Shown here: positions 23,812 through 30,957 of the stretch, in pieces
Layout of the letters: each line of letters opens with the position of its first letter
How positions within the stretch are numbered: the stretch's first letter is position 1
Assembly (NCBI GenBank): GCA_937873205.1
Contig: CALMVO010000019.1
Coordinates: 1-37,618, forward strand
From: an uncultured Acetobacteraceae bacterium
Lineage (GTDB): Bacteria > Pseudomonadota > Alphaproteobacteria > Acetobacterales > Acetobacteraceae
DNA length: 37,618 bases
Reading direction: 5' to 3'
Translations under genes and position numbers: made by a program
Notes under the pieces: model-generated
The model's input: the letters and a program-made list of their open reading frames with translations, nothing else
Databases searched by the model: none
Told to the model about the DNA's origin: nothing

Positions 23812-25539
23812 TTGCCGCTGCACCGTGCCCGCCTGCTGCTGAGCGCCGCCTGCCTGACTGCCCCCTTTGCGCTGCCGTTCGCCTTGTCGTTCACCCTGGC
23901 GCCTGCCTTGGCGCTCGCCCTGGCGCCCGCCGCTTGGGCGGCGGACGGACCGCATGGCAAACTGGCGGCCGCCAAGCCCGACCTGCACGACGACGCCGTC
24001 ACCACCGACGGCACCGTGACGGTGGGCGGCGCGCCGATCGCCTACCAGGCGGTGGCCGGTACGCTGGTGGTGCACCCGAAGGGTTGGGACGACGCCAAGG
24101 ACAACGACGAGCCGTCGGAGGCCGCTGGCGAGCCGGGCCAGCTGCCGGGCACCAAGAGCGAGGATGCCGGCGGGCACGACAAGGAGGCGGAAGCCAGGAT
24201 GTCGTACTTTGCCTACTTCAAGCATGGCGCGGCTTCCGCCAGCCGGCCGATCACCTTCGTCTATAATGGCGGGCCGGGCTCGTCGACGATCTGGCTGCAC
24301 ATGGGGGCGTTCGGGCCGCGCCGCGTGGTCACGGCGGACGATACCGTGACGCAGGGGCCGCCGTTCCACACCGTCAACAACGACGACAGCCTGCTGGACG
24401 CGACGGACCTCGTCTTCATCGATGCGCCCGGCACCGGGTTCGGCCGCCTCGCCGGCAAGGACAAGGAGAAGTCGTTCTGGGGCACCGACCAGGACGCTTA
24501 CGCCTTCTCGCAGTTCATCGTCGGCTTCCTGACCAAGTACTCCCGCTGGGGCTCGCCCAAGTATCTATTTGGGGAGAGCTACGGCACCACGCGCTCGGCG
24601 GTACTGTCGAACCTGCTGGAGGAGGACGAGGCGGTCGGCCTGAACGGCGTCATCCTGCTGTCGCAGATCCTGGACTATGCGAACAGCATCGACTCGCCCA
24701 AGGACACGCCCGGCGACGACCTGCCCTACGTGCTGGGCCTGCCGAGCTACGCCGCGGTCGCCTGGTATCACCACGCGCTGCCGGGTACTCCTCCCACCGA
24801 CCTGCCCGGCTTCCTGGCCGAGGTGCGGCACTTCGCCAGCACCGACTACATGCTGGCGCTGGCGCAGGGCGCCGCGCTGCCCGATGCCACCCGCGACGCC
24901 ATCGCGGACAAGCTGCACCAGTATACCGGGCTTTCCGTCGCCTACCTGAAGAAGGCGGACCTGCGCGTAGCCGGCGGCGAGTTCGCGCACGAGCTGCTGT
25001 CCGACACCGACACCAGCACCGGCCGGCTCGACGCGCGCTTCTCGGGGCCGAGCATGGATCCGCTCGATCGCGCGGCGCAGTACGATCCGGTCGATGCCGG
25101 CATCGACGCCGCCTACGTCGCGGCCTTCAACGACTACGCCCGCACCGTGCTGCACTATGGCGGCGACCGGAAGTACAGGACCGAGATCGACGTGTTCAAG
25201 GACTGGGACTTCAAGCACCAGGCGCCGGGCGAGGACGAGCCGCTGCCGGGCTTCCCGGACGTGATGGCGGACCTGGCGGCGGCGATGAAGTACAACCCGA
25301 CGCTGAAGGTGCAGCTGAACGCCGGCTACTTCGACCTCGGCACGCCGTTCTACGAGGGCATCTACGAGATGCAGCACCTGCCGATGCCCGCACGCCTGCA
25401 GGCCAACATCGAGTATCACCAGTATGCGTCGGGCCACATGGTGTACGTGCACGTACCCGTCTTGCGGCAGCTGCACGACAACGTGGCGGCCTTCATCCGC
25501 AGGACGGACGATCAGGCGGCGGCCGCTCCGGCGCATTGA
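23812..25539 (+). CDS. Secreted serine carboxypeptidase-like (S10) protein
   Basis: A 575-residue S10-family peptidase that would remove C-terminal residues from peptides in the periplasm or outside the cell. The signal peptide is unusually long (1-43, ending AWA-ADG). FVYNGGPGSS forms the oxyanion region. The triad is Ser256 (FGESYGTTR), Asp508 (AGYFDLGTP) and His542 (ASGHMVYV). The start is a TTG at 23812, well supported by AAGGAG 7 bases upstream; no ATG precedes the signal peptide. Residues 96-130 are an acidic, probably disordered insert after the first strands. It is the second of three secreted serine peptidases in this window. Confidence 0.9.
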   Translation: MPLHRARLLLSAACLTAPFALPFALSFTLAPALALALAPAAWAADGPHGKLAAAKPDLHDDAVTTDGTVTVGGAPIAYQAVAGTLVVHPKGWDDAKDNDEPSEAAGEPGQLPGTKSEDAGGHDKEAEARMSYFAYFKHGAASASRPITFVYNGGPGSSTIWLHMGAFGPRRVVTADDTVTQGPPFHTVNNDDSLLDATDLVFIDAPGTGFGRLAGKDKEKSFWGTDQDAYAFSQFIVGFLTKYSRWGSPKYLFGESYGTTRSAVLSNLLEEDEAVGLNGVILLSQILDYANSIDSPKDTPGDDLPYVLGLPSYAAVAWYHHALPGTPPTDLPGFLAEVRHFASTDYMLALAQGAALPDATRDAIADKLHQYTGLSVAYLKKADLRVAGGEFAHELLSDTDTSTGRLDARFSGPSMDPLDRAAQYDPVDAGIDAAYVAAFNDYARTVLHYGGDRKYRTEIDVFKDWDFKHQAPGEDEPLPGFPDVMADLAAAMKYNPTLKVQLNAGYFDLGTPFYEGIYEMQHLPMPARLQANIEYHQYASGHMVYVHVPVLRQLHDNVAAFIRRTDDQAAAAPAH

Positions 25540-25566
25540 TGGCGGCGCGGCCTGGCCGGCGTGCGC

Positions 25567-25962
25567 CTACTCGTGGATGCCGCCGACCAGGTCGAGCGAC
25601 GGGTGCGGTCCGGCCAGATGCGATCCGGTGTCGACGTTCTGGTCGCGGTTGAAGGCCTTGATCGCGGCGTCGGCATTCGGCCGGATGGTGAAGGGAACGT
25701 TGGAGGCCAGGGCCGCGCTCTGAAGCTCGGCGTCGCCGGTGAGGTCCGGCAGCCTGGTCTTGCAGATGGCGACGGCGCGGTAGAACGGCACGCCGGACTC
25801 CACCACCTGATGCCGGAAGCAGGGGATGTCGCGCCCCTGGTCGGCGGACAGTCGTTGCCACGTCGTCGTCTTGGCGCAGGAGGTCGTGACGGTGAGGAAC
25901 GCCAGCGCCAGAAGGCCGCAGCCCGGGCCCGGCCTGCCCGATGATCCGGTGGACGAGAACAT
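25567..25962 (-). CDS. Putative lipoprotein, function unknown
   Basis: A 131-residue protein with a lipoprotein-type leader: hydrophobic GLLALAFLTVTTSC with Cys at about residue 29. The -1 to -3 residues (T-T-S) are acceptable but not ideal for signal peptidase II. The mature part has two further Cys (IPCFRHQ and AICKTRLPD) that could form a disulfide in the periplasm. The ATG at 25962 follows AAGGATAGG. It converges with the S10 peptidase gene across a 27-base gap. No family recognised. Confidence 0.72.
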   Translation of the reverse strand: MFSSTGSSGRPGPGCGLLALAFLTVTTSCAKTTTWQRLSADQGRDIPCFRHQVVESGVPFYRAVAICKTRLPDLTGDAELQSAALASNVPFTIRPNADAAIKAFNRDQNVDTGSHLAGPHPSLDLVGGIHE

Positions 25963-26049
25963 GGTCCTATCCTTCTGGTTGGCGCCCGATCCTTTGCTTG
26001 GCGACCGGTGCGGTCAAGTCGATCGTGACGCGTCAACGCCGACTGTGTC

Positions 26050-26982
26050 ATGACGCCACCGGAGGACACGTCCCGGCCGGCGCTGCCGCTGTTCCTGGAT
26101 CTCGAAGGGCGGCTGGCGTTCCTGCTGGGTGACGGCGAGGCGGCGAAGCGGCGTCTGGCGACGCTGCGGGCGTGCGGGGCGGCGGTGCGGCACGAGGCGG
26201 CGCGATTCGTGCCCAACATGCTGGACGGGTGCTGCATCGCCATCGGCGCCGAGGCGCCGGACGCGGCGCTGGTGGCGATGACGGACGAGGCGCGACGGCG
26301 CGGCATCCCGTACAACGTGGTCGATCGGCCGGCGCTGTCGGGGTTCTCGACGCCCGCGGTGGTGTCGCGGGCGCCGCTGCAGATCGCGATCTCGTCCGGG
26401 GGTGCGGCGCCGGTGCTGTCGCGGCTGCTGCGGGCGCGGATCGAGAGCCTGGTGCCGCCGGCATTCGGGCGGCTGGCCCGGCTGGCGGGCGCAATGCAGC
26501 CGGAGACCCGTGCCCGTCTGCCCGACGTGCTGCGGCGGCGGCGCATGCTGGAGGCGGCCCTCGGCGGCCGGGTGGCCGAGCTGATGCTGGAGGGGCAGGA
26601 CGAGGCGGCGGAGGCGGCCTATCGCGCGGCGCTACTGGCGGCGGAGGCGGGGGCCGAGCGGCCGGAGCGGGGGATCGTGTATCTGGTCGATCGCGGGCCG
26701 GGGGCGCCGGACCTGGTCACGCTGCGGACGCTGCGGCTGCTGGGCGAGGCCGACGTGATCGTGCACGGCGCGGACGAGCCGGCGGCGATCCTCGAGCTGG
26801 CCCGCCGCGACGCCTCCCGGCTGGTGGTGACGCCGGGCGAGGCGGTGGCGCGGCTGGCGGCGCTGGCGGCGGGCGGCGCGAAGTTGGTGCGGCTGTCGCC
26901 GGGGCCGGACGAGGGAGCGGCGCTGCGGGCGGGCGGTCACCTCTGCGTGGACGTGCCCGGGGTGCCGCGGGCGGCGGATTGA
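26050..26982 (+). CDS. Siroheme synthase, dehydrogenase/chelatase half with truncated methyltransferase half
   Basis: A 310-residue CysG-like protein. Residues 10-205 match the N-terminal precorrin-2 dehydrogenase/sirohydrochlorin ferrochelatase half of CysG: the NAD-binding loop [32 protein letters not shown] and the [16 protein letters not shown] block. From residue 208 the sequence starts the uroporphyrinogen-III methyltransferase domain ([18 protein letters not shown]), but only about 100 residues follow, where a full domain has about 240. The later SAM-binding motif (GGDPFxFGR-like) is absent, and the first loop reads DRGPG instead of GAGPG. So the last steps of siroheme formation are plausible but the methylation steps are not. 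No stop or frameshift is seen, so this looks like stable reduction, not recent damage. MoaB follows closely. Confidence 0.83.
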   Translation: MTPPEDTSRPALPLFLDLEGRLAFLLGDGEAAKRRLATLRACGAAVRHEAARFVPNMLDGCCIAIGAEAPDAALVAMTDEARRRGIPYNVVDRPALSGFSTPAVVSRAPLQIAISSGGAAPVLSRLLRARIESLVPPAFGRLARLAGAMQPETRARLPDVLRRRRMLEAALGGRVAELMLEGQDEAAEAAYRAALLAAEAGAERPERGIVYLVDRGPGAPDLVTLRTLRLLGEADVIVHGADEPAAILELARRDASRLVVTPGEAVARLAALAAGGAKLVRLSPGPDEGAALRAGGHLCVDVPGVPRAAD

Positions 26983-27013
26983 CGGGGGTGGCGTGGCGCG
27001 GTTGATGTCGGGC

Positions 27014-27550
27014 ATGTCCCGTCTCGATCTCAGCCGCCCGTTCCTGCCCGTCCGCATCGCGGTGCTGACCGTGTCGGACAGCCGCACGGCGGCCAGCGAC
27101 ACCTCCGGCGACATCCTGGCCGGGCGCGTGGCGGCGGCCGGGCATGTGCTGGCCGACCGGGCCCTCGTGCCGGACGATGCGGACGTGATCGTCGAGCGGC
27201 TGCGCGTCTGGACCCTCGACCCGGAGGTTGACGTGGTGGTCAGCACCGGCGGGACCGGCGTCACGGGGCGCGACGTGACTCCGGAGGCCTTCGACCGCGT
27301 GGTCGAGAAGCGGATCGAGGGGTTCGGCGAGCTGTTCCGGATGCTGAGCTACGCGAAGATCGGCACGTCGACGATCCAGTCGCGGGCGCTGGCCGGGGTC
27401 GCGAACGGCACCTACCTGTTCGCGCTGCCGGGCAGCACCGGGGCGGTGCGCGACGGGTGGGACGACATCCTGGTCTGGCAGCTCGACAGCCGGCACGCGC
27501 CCTGCAACTTCGTCGAGCTGATGCCGCGGCTGCGGGAGCACATGCGCTAG
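27014..27550 (+). CDS. moaB: Molybdenum cofactor biosynthesis protein MoaB
   Basis: A 178-residue MoaB/MogA-type protein, which adenylylates molybdopterin before molybdate insertion. The fold-defining motifs are present: [19 protein letters not shown] at the N-terminus, [19 protein letters not shown] (nucleotide and pterin binding) and [15 protein letters not shown] near the end. The [16 protein letters not shown] start at 27014 matches the family; in-frame GTG at 26993 and ATG at 27005 are alternatives and none has a clean ribosome site. It follows the siroheme gene by about 30 bases, so co-transcription is likely. Its TAG stop (27548-27550) lies inside hairpin element B. Confidence 0.88.
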   Translation: MSRLDLSRPFLPVRIAVLTVSDSRTAASDTSGDILAGRVAAAGHVLADRALVPDDADVIVERLRVWTLDPEVDVVVSTGGTGVTGRDVTPEAFDRVVEKRIEGFGELFRMLSYAKIGTSTIQSRALAGVANGTYLFALPGSTGAVRDGWDDILVWQLDSRHAPCNFVELMPRLREHMR

Positions 27551-27654
27551 AGCATCATCCGATCGAACGGACTCGTTCGATCGAATAAAGATGCTCGTCA
27601 AAACAACAAGCTAGAGGATGATCCGTGAGCCTAAGCGATCGGATCATCCTCTAG
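27547..27654 (-). repeat. 108-bp two-hairpin element, copy B (inverted relative to A)
   Basis: The reverse complement of this segment matches 14430-14537 over all 108 bases with only two differences, both in the outer arm of hairpin 2. It begins with CTAG, which contains the TAG stop of moaB, and ends with CTAG next to the convergent membrane-protein gene. As in copy A, hairpin 2 is the gene-proximal end. Confidence 0.92.
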
Positions 27655-27662
27655 CCACGCCG

Positions 27663-29135
27663 TCAGCCCTGCGCGCCGCCGCAGCGGATCGATGCACAGG
27701 ACAGCCTGGAACGTGGTCCGCCGATGAGGCTCGTGCGGACGAAGACGATGGCGGTGCCGTCGGCATGCTGGCGCCGCCAGCCGAGCATCGCGTCGAACCT
27801 GGCGATCAGGGGGTCCTGCACGGCCAGGACGGCCCAGCCGATGCCGTAGCGGTCGACGGCTTGGCGCAGCCGATCGTCATCCAGTCCCGGCAGGTCCAGG
27901 AAATCGTGCAGGAAGGCGTCGCCGAACAGTTCGGCGCGCCCGTCGATGAACGGCCGCAGGCCAACGAACGCCAGGTAGCCGCCGAACTGGTAGCTGTTGA
28001 GGACGGGCGTGCGGGCGATGTCGGGAGCGAGCTGCGCGATCGCCGAGACCGGGGCGTCGAGGCTGTCGGCGCTGGCGATCGGATGCGCCAGCCGGAGTGC
28101 GACCGCGAGCGCCAGGCCCGACCAGCATGCCGCCCGACCGCGGGGTCGCGACCCGTTCGGGACCGACGCCGCGAAGGCTCGGCCGACCGGGCCGGCCAGG
28201 ATCAGCGGTGCCGCGACGCCGAACAGGAGCCCGTGCCGCCGGTGGGCGATCGACAGATAGAGCAACCCCACCAGGAGCAGAAGCCGGAGCGGCGGCACCC
28301 TGACCCGGCCGGTGCCGAGCAGTGCTACCAGCGCCAGCAGGACGATCTCGAAGGCGATGTCGGTCGAGAAGTCCATCGGCTGCCACTCGGAAATGGCTGC
28401 CAGGTTGTGCAGCCGCAGCAGGCGGAGGGGGAACAGCAGGCCGTTCAGCCCCTGCGGCGTGAGGCAGGCCGCGACGGCCGCCCCGGTCAGGAAGATCCAC
28501 CAGGACCGGACACTCCGGTCGGGGCGGGGACGCTCCAGCGTCGCCTCGACGGCCAGCGGCAGCGCGATGGCGAGTCCGGCCGCGAAGCCGCCGTGCATGT
28601 TGGCCCAGACCGCCATGACCGGCAGCAGCCGCCAGGAGGGCGCCCGCCGCTCGTGACGGGCGAGCAGCAGTCCGGCGACCCATGTTTCGAGCAGGGGCAG
28701 GGCCAGGATGTGGGGACGGGCGAGGATGTTGGGCAGGATGCAGGCCAGGGCGGCGGCGGTGAGGAGCAGCGTCTCCGTCCAGCCGCTCCAGCGGGCGATG
28801 TGGCGGGCCAGGTTGGCGATGGCGATCGCCGTGGCCGCCGCGGCGAGGAGCACGACGCCGGTCAGTCCCGCCAGCCGGTCGGCGACGGCCAGGAGCACCT
28901 CGGACAGCCACTCGTGGGCGTCCCAGGGGCGGCCGGCGAAGGTCCAGCTGAAGGGGTCCCGTGCCAACACCGCGTGGTGTTCGATCATCCAGGCGCCGGC
29001 GGCGATGTGGGTATAGGTGTCGCCGTCGTTCAGCACGTCGCGCAGGACGCAGACGAGCACCGCGGTCAGGAGCGCGAACAGGGCGGGCAGGCAGACGTGG
29101 CTCGGCGCCGCGTCCTGTGGGGTCCGGGAGGGCAT
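27663..29135 (-). CDS. Polytopic membrane protein, GT-C-like
   Basis: A 490-residue protein with about ten hydrophobic segments, a large first periplasmic loop (residues 35-85) and a soluble C-terminal part (about 365-490). The first loop carries acidic residues typical of GT-C glycosyltransferases (LNDGDTYTHIAAGAWMIEHH, then WTFAGRPWDAHEWLSE). The C-terminal part contains LNSYQFGGYLAFVGLRPFID and DGRAELFGD. Such proteins are usually annotated as hypothetical membrane or PMT-like proteins acting on lipid-linked sugars; activity here is inferred from topology only. The ATG at 29135 has a weak ribosome site. It is convergent with moaB across hairpin element B, 9 bases from the stop. Confidence 0.75.
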   Translation of the reverse strand: MPSRTPQDAAPSHVCLPALFALLTAVLVCVLRDVLNDGDTYTHIAAGAWMIEHHAVLARDPFSWTFAGRPWDAHEWLSEVLLAVADRLAGLTGVVLLAAAATAIAIANLARHIARWSGWTETLLLTAAALACILPNILARPHILALPLLETWVAGLLLARHERRAPSWRLLPVMAVWANMHGGFAAGLAIALPLAVEATLERPRPDRSVRSWWIFLTGAAVAACLTPQGLNGLLFPLRLLRLHNLAAISEWQPMDFSTDIAFEIVLLALVALLGTGRVRVPPLRLLLLVGLLYLSIAHRRHGLLFGVAAPLILAGPVGRAFAASVPNGSRPRGRAACWSGLALAVALRLAHPIASADSLDAPVSAIAQLAPDIARTPVLNSYQFGGYLAFVGLRPFIDGRAELFGDAFLHDFLDLPGLDDDRLRQAVDRYGIGWAVLAVQDPLIARFDAMLGWRRQHADGTAIVFVRTSLIGGPRSRLSCASIRCGGAQG

Positions 29136-29225
29136 GACCGGCAGAGGTTAGGGCAGCAAGCTTGACGGATCCTGAACGCGGCGGCGTCCCGCGGCCAGGC
29201 GGCAGGTCGCCCGCCGCGTGGCTAT

Positions 29226-29759
29226 TCAGCCGCCGCCGACGGTGCCGCGGACTTCGCCGACCTGCGCCTGGTGGTCGAGCCTGCGCTCCAGGAAGCCGAC
29301 CGCCCTGTCCTCGCCGTAGGTCGCCTGGCCGAGCCGGGTGAAGCCAAGGCGCACGTGGAAGGCGTCGGAGGCGAGGTTCGGCGGCCGGATGTTGACCTCG
29401 CAGGTCACGCGGTCGTGGCCGGCCAGGCGGGCCTGGGCGAAGAGGCGCTGGTAGAGGACGGTGGCGAGGCCGCGGCCGCGGCAGGCAGGGGCGGTGATCA
29501 CGCGGTCGATGTAGACGAAGCGCTCTAGGCGCTGGCGGAACCACAGGAAGTTGGGGCTGTCGTAGGGGGCGTCCTGGTCGAAGGCGATCAGGACGGCGTC
29601 GGCGTCGCCGACCTGCTCGGCGCGGAAGGCGTTGGCCAGCATCCAGTCCAGGCGGGCGGCGTCCAGCAGGGACGTCTCCCGGTGGTGGGCGTTGTTGAGG
29701 GCGAGCAGCCGTGCCGCATTGACCCCGGTGCCAGCTGACAGTTCAATCGGACCGTTCAT
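29226..29759 (-). CDS. GNAT family N-acetyltransferase
   Basis: A 177-residue acetyltransferase. The acetyl-CoA loop is APACRGRGLATVLYQRLFAQA (about 99-119), with strands FVYIDRVIT before and VTCEVNIRPPN after, then VRLGFTRLG. The MNGPIELSAGTGVNAARLLAL N-terminus with NNAHHRETSLLD is typical of the subgroup annotated as GNAT proteins of about 170 residues in Proteobacteria. The ATG at 29759 follows AAAGGGG by 7 bases. The divergent cyanase ATG lies only 16 bases away, so the two leaders and any ribosome sites overlap. The substrate is unknown. Confidence 0.86.
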   Translation of the reverse strand: MNGPIELSAGTGVNAARLLALNNAHHRETSLLDAARLDWMLANAFRAEQVGDADAVLIAFDQDAPYDSPNFLWFRQRLERFVYIDRVITAPACRGRGLATVLYQRLFAQARLAGHDRVTCEVNIRPPNLASDAFHVRLGFTRLGQATYGEDRAVGFLERRLDHQAQVGEVRGTVGGG

Positions 29760-29775
29760 CTCGGAACCCCTTTCC

Positions 29776-30225
29776 ATGACCACGCGCGCAGACCTCGTCG
29801 AGAAGATCGTCCGCATCAAGATCGAGCAGCAGCTGTCGTGGGCGGAGCTGGCGGGGCTGGTCCCCGACCTGTCGAAGGAGTTCGTGACGGCGGCGCTGCT
29901 GGGGCAGATGACGCTGCCCAAGGCCGCGGCGGAGGCGGTCGGCGACCGGCTCGGGCTCGATCCGTTCGAGATCAAGCTGCTGCAGGTGCCGCCCTATCGC
30001 GGCTCGCTGCCGACCGCGGTGCCGACCGACCCGCTGATCTACCGGTTCTACGAGCTGATCTCGGTATATGGCACCACCTTCAAGGCGCTGATCCACGAGG
30101 AATTCGGCGACGGCATCATGAGCGCCATCGACTTCAACATGGACCTGTCGCGCGAGCCGAACCAGGCCGGCGACCGCGTCGCCATCACGATGAGCGGCAA
30201 GTTCCTCCCCTACAAATCCTACTGA
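29776..30225 (+). CDS. cynS: Cyanate hydratase (cyanase)
   Basis: A 149-residue cyanase, converting cyanate and bicarbonate to carbamate and CO2, then ammonia. The catalytic residues correspond to Arg90, Glu93 and Ser116 (YRFYELI and MSAIDFNMDL), each shifted by six from the E. coli enzyme. The N-terminal helical DNA-binding-like domain (LSWAELAGLVPDLSKEFVTA) and the C-terminal GKFLPYKSY are conserved. No cynT carbonic anhydrase, cynR regulator or cyanate transporter is adjacent, unlike the E. coli operon. The start is the ATG at 29776, which lacks an obvious ribosome binding site because the 16-base gap to the divergent GNAT gene leaves little room. Confidence 0.95.
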   Translation: MTTRADLVEKIVRIKIEQQLSWAELAGLVPDLSKEFVTAALLGQMTLPKAAAEAVGDRLGLDPFEIKLLQVPPYRGSLPTAVPTDPLIYRFYELISVYGTTFKALIHEEFGDGIMSAIDFNMDLSREPNQAGDRVAITMSGKFLPYKSY

Positions 30226-30247
30226 ACCCGGCCGGCGAAGGATGCCC

Positions 30248-30859
30248 ATGACCACGACCCCCCAAAGGCCGTCCGGCCGCCTCCTCGGTGCGGCGCTCGC
30301 CGGCGCGGCGCTGCTCTCCGCCCCGGCGCACGGACAGGGGCTGACCGGCAGCTACACGCTTTCCAAGGTCACGTTCCAGGGCAACGCCCAGGTGTCGACG
30401 GCGGACCTCGAGGCGGCGCTGCCGATCCAGGTGGGGCAGACGATCGATCAGACCGGGCTGCAGCAGGACGCAGACGCGGTGGAGGCGGTCTACAAGGCGC
30501 GTAACGTCGGCACGAGCATCAGCACCAAGCTCACCGTGCTGCACAAGACTCGGGCCGAGATCGCCTACACGTTCGCCGAGCAGGCGCCGGAGGCGCCGAT
30601 CGTCCGGCATGTCGGCGTCACCGCGGACACGGTCTCGGTCACCGGCAACAGCAGGGTCTCCACCGCCGACATCCTGGCCGCCGCGAACATCAAGCCGGGC
30701 CAGGTCGTGACCAACCCGGAGATCAGCGCTGCGCAGGCGGCCATCGTCGCCTTCTACAAGAAGGCGAACGTCGGCGTCGCGGTGAACACCGACTGGACCA
30801 ACGTGTCGCCGCAGCACGTCGCCATGGTGTTCAAGATCACCGAGAAGGACGACAGCTGA
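30248..30859 (+). CDS. Secreted protein of two POTRA-like domains, no barrel
   Basis: A 203-residue exported protein. The signal peptide covers about residues 1-30 (LLGAALAGAALLSAPAHG). Two POTRA-like repeats follow. The first (about 35-112) reads YTLSKVTFQGNAQVSTADLE and then a GQTIDQTGLQQDADAVEAVY helix. The second (about 120-200) reads VSVTGNSRVSTADILAAANI and then KPGQVVTNPEISAAQAAIVA. POTRA domains normally precede an outer-membrane barrel in BamA, TamA or TpsB proteins; here the gene ends right after the second, with no frameshift seen. A periplasmic binding or chaperone role is inference. The ATG at 30248 has GAAGGA 5 bases upstream, better than the ATG at 30242. It lies 22 bases after cynS, so co-transcription is possible. 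Confidence 0.8.
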   Translation: MTTTPQRPSGRLLGAALAGAALLSAPAHGQGLTGSYTLSKVTFQGNAQVSTADLEAALPIQVGQTIDQTGLQQDADAVEAVYKARNVGTSISTKLTVLHKTRAEIAYTFAEQAPEAPIVRHVGVTADTVSVTGNSRVSTADILAAANIKPGQVVTNPEISAAQAAIVAFYKKANVGVAVNTDWTNVSPQHVAMVFKITEKDDS

Positions 30860-30906
30860 CGCGAGATCACTTCTTGAAGAATGCGGGTCTGGGGCGGCTC
30901 GTCCCA

Positions 30907-30936
30907 GCGGGGTCCAGGGGCAGGGCCCCTGGCCTG
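30907..30936 (-). repeat. Short GC-rich hairpin repeat, copy 1
   Basis: Read on the minus strand it is AGGCCAGGGGCCCTGCCCCT followed by GGACCCCGC, a hairpin with a characteristic GGACCCC tail. The same core recurs at 33545-33571 and 37498-37527. It lies in the gap between the POTRA gene and the DPP-IV-like peptidase gene. Confidence 0.75.
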
Positions 30937-30957
30937 TCTTTGCTCCAGGGCCGGATC

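Noticed and set aside
14430-27654. Reading the inverted pair as terminal repeats of one 13-kb transposon
   Set aside because: No transposase or integrase lies between them, the enclosed genes look chromosomal, and both copies carry both of their own hairpins; independent insertions are simpler.
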